DNA of 64,000 bases from the NCBI GenBank assembly GCA_900239685.1, contig OENT01000536.1, positions 37,530 through 101,529 on the forward strand, read 5' to 3'. The notes beneath the pieces are model-generated. The model saw only the letters and a program-made list of their open reading frames with translations. It was not told where the DNA came from and made no database searches. The number at the start of each line of letters is the position of its first letter. The stretch's first letter is position 1. Shown here piece by piece: positions 62,378-64,000 of this stretch. The stretch comes from Rotaria macrura. Its lineage: Eukaryota; Rotifera; Eurotatoria; Philodinida; Philodinidae. Made by a program: the position numbers and the translations under genes.

Positions 62378-62765
62378 TATATTGATTTTTTACATCTTCA
62401 CCATCAGTGTCAAAAACTGGGTCGACTCCTATGTGTTTCGAATATTGCCGCGAAAGTTTTGTTCCGTGAAACATTTCACACCAAGCCGAATGACAGGGAA
62501 GTCAAAAAATAAAATCAGTAAAAACGTTATTTGCGACAGTGGAAAGTAAGTCTGAAGCTTGTAAAATATTATTAGAACACAAAATGGCAAATGAATAAAC
62601 AATAAAAACGGCGTTTTGACTGAGTTAAGTTTTTGAGCTCCCCGTTATTGTGTGTAGGGTAGATTTTTCAACGAAAATAAAAACACCGTTCAGAGGAATA
62701 TTCGAAACATGCAGGAGTCGACCCAGTTTTTGATGCTGATTACGATAATGTAAAACATCAATATA
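62378..62765. mobile_element. Foldback element, about 390 bp
   Basis: The left arm 62378-62440 and the right arm 62696-62765 are inverted copies sharing CAAAAACTGGGTCGACTCCT and GTTTCGAATATT, with small differences. The roughly 255-bp centre has no ORF of note. Structure fits a MITE-like hairpin element. Confidence 0.6.
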
Positions 62766-63278
62766 TTCCAATGAAGCATTGCAAGTAAGCCACAGCCAAC
62801 GTTGCGCAATGAGTGTTACCAAATCTGACTTATATTTTCACAGTAGATAGAACTAATCTAGTTAGGAGTACACTCAAAATATCAGTTTAAATCGATGAAC
62901 CGTTCTGGAGATATAGGCACTGCAAGTGTGAGCGGGTAGACTAACTATATTTTGAGTACTTTTCCGAGTAATACTTTTCAGAAAAGTTCCATTTTCTAAA
63001 CAATCACAAGAAGCATAGAAGAGACTTTTCCACGAACAAAACCATCGATGCTGGGCTACATTCTCATGATAATGAGAGTTCCATATCATCCGATATTTTT
63101 CGACCGGTGGTGTATTCCATCTCCAGAAACACTGGTCTCCTTGGTAAGACAAATTGGTCGGATCAGTGCGCTAGGACATTTGGAAATTAACCTAATGTGA
63201 AAAAGCACATCAACCCACGTCGAGTGGTGTTCTCAAATCTTTGTGATATTGAGCTTTTGCAAAAAACGTTTTCAAACG
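62766..63278. other. Unassigned stretch between two foldback elements
   Basis: A 92-codon minus frame (62874-63152) is rich in Trp, Cys and His and is fairly GC-rich for the region, but I recognise no family and see no splice-bounded continuation. Confidence 0.3.
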
Positions 63279-64000
63279 AGACCAAAGAACAGAAAATTCC
63301 ACGTCATTCTAAATACGAGAAAATTCATTTTTTCATTTTATGCTAGATTGGTATATTTAAATTAAACCCAACATCGAAAAATCTCTAGATTCAAAATTTG
63401 AATTCTTTCAGACTTACTTTTAGGAAATGGTGAAGAATTCATTTTTCATACTTCAGTGAAGTATTTTTAGTCTACGGTTTTTTCCAACATATTTTTGGTG
63501 GAATATTTCTCATTGAGAATCTTGTTTTGACTGTTTTCTGCGTGTGACGCATAGCTGCTAATGTGCTTTGAAAACTGTTAAAATAGTTTTGAATAATAAT
63601 TAATTTTTATACACATATCAACTTCTTTCGAATTCCTTCTTCTATTTTGCTGTGGTCCCCTTCAGGAACATAAAAAACGTCGATGTTCGCTTGTTGCCCT
63701 GAGATTTTTCTTATATAAACACCAGAATAGGAAAAGCCTGTGACGAAAATACCCGCCCCTTTGGTAGCTCCCCGGAGGATATAACAACATGCAAAAAATT
63801 AGAGACATTCAATATCTACAAAAAATATATGAACAATGAACACTTCATCATTTTTCACAGGAAAATTCAAAGGAGTTCAAATTTTGAATATAAGGTTTTT
63901 TTCATTCGGTTTTTTATTTGAAATATAGCAATCTAATTTTTGATGAAAAAATGAATTTTCTCGTATTTAGAATGACGTGGAATTTTCTGTTCTTTGGTCT
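63279..64000. mobile_element. Foldback element, cut by the window end
   Basis: AGACCAAAGAACAGAAAATT at 63279 is the exact reverse complement of the last 20 bases of the window. The pairing continues about 56 bp perfectly and then imperfectly to about 140 bp (63279-63420 against 63860-64000). Because it is still perfect at base 64000, the arms probably run on outside the window on the right, although left of 63279 marks a possible true end. The centre is non-coding. Confidence 0.65.

Noticed and set aside
62874-63152. 92-codon minus-strand frame
   Set aside because: Interesting composition but no family, no clear ATG context and flanked by mobile repeats; kept only as an unassigned stretch.
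1-64000. CRISPR arrays, operons with bacterial signals, rRNA genes, complete viral or retroelement genes
   Set aside because: No regularly spaced direct repeats, no rRNA blocks, and no reverse transcriptase, integrase or transposase motif was seen on either strand.

Overview
This window is AT-rich animal nuclear DNA. The protein-coding genes are broken by many short GT-AG introns (about 50-80 bp) and a few longer ones (0.4-1.6 kb), and the families present are metazoan: an ER DnaJ, a Na+/Ca2+ exchanger, a G-protein gamma subunit, an SS18 BAF-complex subunit, a mucin-type GalNAc-transferase and a Rap GTPase-activating protein. The base composition, compact introns and gene style suggest an invertebrate; a bdelloid rotifer is my best guess, but this is inference and I have no sequence comparison to prove it. 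|| Layout. 1-4075: no gene; a repeat-rich, GC-richer block with inverted ends lies at about 298-1155. 4076-4855 (-): DNAJB9/ERdj4-like ER co-chaperone, 2 exons. 9936-10307 (+): small intronless nuclear-type protein with a TATA box. 10308-22932: about 12.6 kb with no convincing gene, only microsatellites, hairpins and a small foldback element. 22933-27178 (+): complete Na+/Ca2+ exchanger, 10 coding exons, 960 codons. 29412-30151 (-): G-protein gamma subunit, 2 exons, with a CaaX end. 34040-35567: a foldback element. 36178-39105 (-): SS18/CREST-type SSXT protein, 7 exons. 40596-45111 (+): alpha/beta-hydrolase-fold protein, 7 exons, whose nucleophile position looks substituted. 45250-50021 (+): polypeptide GalNAc-transferase, beginning only 138 bp after the hydrolase stop and carrying what looks like a duplicated, interchangeable 204-nt coding segment. 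53275-57983 (-): RapGAP protein, 11 exons. 57984-64000: no gene found; two more foldback elements near the right edge, the last cut by the window end. || Working together. The genes are mostly unrelated housekeeping and signalling genes. NCX, the G-gamma subunit and the RapGAP are all parts of membrane and calcium/G-protein signalling, but nothing in the sequence says they are co-regulated. The only tight arrangement is hydrolase-GALNT: same strand, 138 bp apart, and both ATGs sit directly after a TTTCAG acceptor-like site, which would fit spliced-leader trans-splicing of a two-gene operon. The most interesting candidate systems are (1) the GALNT segment duplicated as one exon versus two exons of exactly equal total length, (2) that possible operon, and (3) the substituted hydrolase active site. 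All exon borders were read by eye from GT-AG sites and reading-frame continuity; no transcript evidence was available.
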